From the NCBI GenBank assembly GCA_031289865.1, contig JAITOQ010000100.1:1-6502 (forward strand): a stretch of DNA of 6,502 nucleotides, written 5' to 3'. The notes beneath the pieces are model-generated. The model ran no database searches, had not been told where the DNA came from, and saw nothing but the letters and a program-made list of their open reading frames with translations. A program made the translations under genes and the position numbers. This DNA is from Clostridiales bacterium (GTDB lineage: Bacteria > Bacillota > Clostridia > Christensenellales > JAISNN01). Positions 4,858-6,502 of the stretch are shown here, in pieces (within the stretch, counting starts at the first letter, position 1; every line of letters starts with the position of its first letter).

Positions 4858-5067
4858 GTGAAAAATTCTTTTGCAAAAAATATAAAAGCCCTCCGAACCG
4901 AGGAGGGCTGTACGCAAGCGGAGCTTGGTAAACTTTTGAATGTGACTCAAAGAAAGGTATCCTATTGGGAAAACGGCAGCGTAGAGCCCGACCTCGATAC
5001 CTTATGTCAGCTTGCGGATTTTTTTAGGGTCACCGTCGACGAATTGATCGGACACGAAAACGAATAG
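4858..5067 (+). CDS. XRE-family (Cro/cI-like) transcriptional regulator, 69 aa
   Basis: The protein is a single HTH_3/XRE domain: helix 1 NIKALRTEEG, TQAELGKLLNV as the first HTH helix, TQRKVSYWENG as the recognition helix with the typical SxWENG, then PDLDTLCQLADFFRVTVDELIG, the standard domain end. There is no sensor or dimerisation domain, as in small phage or plasmid repressors. The start must be GTG at 4858 because an in-frame TAA lies at 4846-4848. No Shine-Dalgarno is visible. A possible -10 (TAAAAT, 4846-4851) ends 6 nt before the GTG, so a leaderless or nearly leaderless mRNA is possible. It is divergent from the 384-aa membrane-protein gene and probably represses it and itself through the palindrome at 4798-4820. 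Its 3' 66 bp overlap tilS antisense, and its codons 10-18 contain the tilS terminator hairpin. Confidence 0.92.
   Translation: MKNSFAKNIKALRTEEGCTQAELGKLLNVTQRKVSYWENGSVEPDLDTLCQLADFFRVTVDELIGHENE
4881..4909 (-). terminator. tilS terminator embedded in the XRE coding sequence
   Basis: Perfect 8-bp GC-rich stem: AGCCCTCC (4887-4894), seven-base loop, GGAGGGCT (4902-4909). On the minus strand the stem is followed by TTTATATTTTTTG. It lies about 93 nt beyond the tilS stop and is the only good terminator downstream of tilS, entirely within codons of the convergent XRE gene. Confidence 0.72.
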
Positions 5068-6495
5068 GATTTTTTCCGTCCCCTTGTCCACCTTTACTCC
5101 CTCCGAAATCTCTCGTCCGATGACGGCGAGGACGTTGTGTCCCGAAACGATTAAAGGGGTAGTTTCACGAAGCCTCCTCTCAAGCTTGATATCGGTGAAA
5201 TAGTCGCAGAGTTTTTTTCTTCCCCCGCCAAGCTTTTGGAATACGTCGCCGTCCTCACAAAAGCGGATACGAGCGTCTTTCGGAATTTTATCTAAATCAA
5301 GATATAAGGTCTTTTTTTTCTCTTCTATACCGCCGTTTTTTGTTTCCGCACCGCTGTTTTTCTCTTCTGTACGGCTATCTTTTATTTCCGCATCGTTTTT
5401 CGCTTCTATACCGCGCTTTTCCTTAAAAAAATCCGCGTCTATCTCTTCTTTCGGTATCCTTGTAAAAACGATTTTTTTATCGTCTGTTTCGATAACTCCG
5501 TCCTTTAATACCTCAAAAAAATCTATGTTTAACCCCTCGTTTTTCTTCGGTCTAAAAAACGCTATGCGCCCGTATTCCTTGACGGCACGAACCCCGAACG
5601 GCAGGTCTATACCGCTTCCGTTTTCGGCGGCAATCAATTTTTTGAGTTCCGTCGCGTGACGGGCTTCGATATCGGATGTGATTCCGAAGTGAAAAAAAAC
5701 GCGGTCCAACGCGTCCTTGACCGCCGCGGACTCTAAAACCTCCGTAGAAAATTCGGCGGTTTGTCCGTCAAACGCGACCTTATATTCTCCGCTCTCCGTC
5801 AACGAAACCGTTTCCCCCGCATTTTCCGCAAGGCGGCAAAGGGCGGTTTCGAGATCGGGATAGCGTGTTTTTAGGAGCGGAAAGACCTCGTTCCGAATAA
5901 AATTTCGGGTATAGGCGTTGTCGAGATTGGTTTCGTCCGTAGCGCAAGGAAGACCCTTTTCGCGGACGAATTCCAAAATCCTGTCTTTTAAGATATTCAG
6001 CATAGGACGGATATACACCCCGCCGCGTATCGGTTTCATACCTACGAGTCCGTTCACGCCCGTACCGCGCAAAATCCTCATCATCAGGGTTTCGGCTTGA
6101 TCGCCCTTGTGGTGTGCGAGCGCGACTTTTTCGCATTTTCCCTCACGGATTAGGCTGTCAAAAATCTCATAGCGTTTCACTCGTCCGCATTCCTCGAGCG
6201 ACAAGCCCGTCCGTTTCGCCTCCCGCGGCACGTCTGTCTCAAATCGATAAAAACGAATCCCCTCTCGCTCACAAAACGCTCCGACAAGCTCCTCGTCACG
6301 CGCAGCCGCCGCGCCCCGTATCCCGTGATTTATATGCACGGCAAAGACCTCTATCCCGAATACCTCGCGCAGTGAAAAAAGCGCGTACAAAAGCGCGATA
6401 GAATCCGCGCCGCCCGACACGCCGACGGCAACCCGTTCTCCGCTTTTCACTAAAGAATCTTTTTCTATATTTCGCTTGATTTTCTCAATAAACAT
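5002..6495 (-). CDS. tilS: tRNA(Ile)-lysidine synthetase, with repeat insertion
   Basis: TilS converts the wobble cytidine of tRNA-Ile(CAU) to lysidine using lysine and ATP, so that AUA is read as isoleucine. The 497-residue protein has the PP-loop SGGADS (27-32), HINHGIRG (54-61), HHKGDQAET (128-136), RILRGTGVNGLVGM, and TDETNLDNAYTRNFIRNEVFPLL, all canonical N-type TilS. The substrate-binding middle domain follows, then the C-terminal domain from RIRFCEDGDVF to GHNVLAVIGREISEGVKVD. Homologues usually have Asp where Gly131 stands in HHxDDQAET; the second Asp is kept. Residues 361-393 are a low-complexity insertion of RGIEA-type repeats in the linker before the C-terminal domain. The natural end would be near KILFVFV; a further tail of about 14 residues is read antisense to the XRE gene. 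The ATG is only 7 bases from the window edge, so its ribosome binding site and promoter are not visible. Confidence 0.96.
   Translation of the reverse strand: MFIEKIKRNIEKDSLVKSGERVAVGVSGGADSIALLYALFSLREVFGIEVFAVHINHGIRGAAAARDEELVGAFCEREGIRFYRFETDVPREAKRTGLSLEECGRVKRYEIFDSLIREGKCEKVALAHHKGDQAETLMMRILRGTGVNGLVGMKPIRGGVYIRPMLNILKDRILEFVREKGLPCATDETNLDNAYTRNFIRNEVFPLLKTRYPDLETALCRLAENAGETVSLTESGEYKVAFDGQTAEFSTEVLESAAVKDALDRVFFHFGITSDIEARHATELKKLIAAENGSGIDLPFGVRAVKEYGRIAFFRPKKNEGLNIDFFEVLKDGVIETDDKKIVFTRIPKEEIDADFFKEKRGIEAKNDAEIKDSRTEEKNSGAETKNGGIEEKKKTLYLDLDKIPKDARIRFCEDGDVFQKLGGGRKKLCDYFTDIKLERRLRETTPLIVSGHNVLAVIGREISEGVKVDKGTEKILFVFVSDQFVDGDPKKIRKLT
5317..5415 (-). repeat. RGIEA-type repeat insertion inside tilS
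   Basis: Residues 361-393 consist of degenerate repeats of about 14 codons: RGIEAKNDAEIKDS, RTEEKNSGAETKNG, GIEEKKK. The first 15 bases in the coding sense (CGCGGTATAGAAGCG, 5415-5401) are identical to the start of the first cca repeat, and AAAAC follows after one mismatch. The frame is kept. It sits in the linker between the middle and C-terminal TilS domains, a site where extra residues should be tolerated. Confidence 0.75.
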
Positions 6496-6502
6496 CTATT
6501 TC

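Noticed and set aside
4741..4950. Minus-strand open frame of 69 codons across the divergent promoter
   Set aside because: It crosses the operator and consensus promoter and is antisense to the XRE gene; composition is that of a shadow frame.
5600..5625. GCGGTATAGA in the middle of tilS as another repeat copy
   Set aside because: It encodes the native SGIDLPFG segment typical of TilS and the similarity stops after ten bases; shows that GGT-ATA codons for Gly-Ile are normal in this gene.

Overview
The window looks like chromosomal DNA from a Bacillota (probably Clostridia-like) bacterium. The evidence is consensus sigma-A type promoters (TTGACA/17 bp/TATAAT), strong GGAG ribosome binding sites, GTG starts, intrinsic terminators with U-tracts, a class II CCA-adding enzyme with an HD domain, and a TilS of the usual bacterial architecture. 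This is an inference from sequence style; no gene here fixes the taxon.

Layout. (1) 1-724 (+): the 3' part of a DUF2235 / Tle1-type alpha/beta hydrolase. (2) 731-949 (-): a small, convergent hydrophobic ORF preceded by a terminator-like hairpin. (3) 1175-1669 (-): a two-helix membrane protein with a bacterial PH-like tail and its own promoter. (4) 1829-3349 (-): cca, the CCA tRNA nucleotidyltransferase. It carries a repeat-built insertion in the loop between catalytic motifs, and a consensus promoter plus an intrinsic terminator hairpin lie in its leader. (5) 3540-4694 (-): a visibly AT-rich gene for an unrecognised three-helix membrane protein. It is divergent from (6) 4858-5067 (+), a small XRE-family regulator, and a palindromic operator fills the spacer of the promoter between them. 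(7) 5002-6495 (-): tilS, tRNA-Ile lysidine synthetase. Its 3' end overlaps the regulator and its terminator appears to lie inside the regulator's codons.

How the parts fit. Two housekeeping tRNA-maturation genes, cca and tilS, flank an AT-rich two-gene module of repressor-like XRE protein plus membrane protein, which looks like an accessory insertion controlled by its own operator. In one sampled 60-base line each, the membrane-protein gene has 17 G/C and tilS has 35.

The most notable signals are: (a) an RGIEA-type peptide repeat inserted in frame in loops of both cca and tilS, with a shared DNA core; (b) a nine-residue peptide, NIKALRTEE, encoded both at the start of the XRE gene and at the end of a short reading frame in the oppositely directed leader of the membrane-protein gene, with only synonymous differences; (c) the tilS terminator embedded antisense in exactly those XRE codons; and (d) an attenuator-like arrangement upstream of cca. 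No RNA genes, CRISPR arrays, transposases or att sites were recognised.
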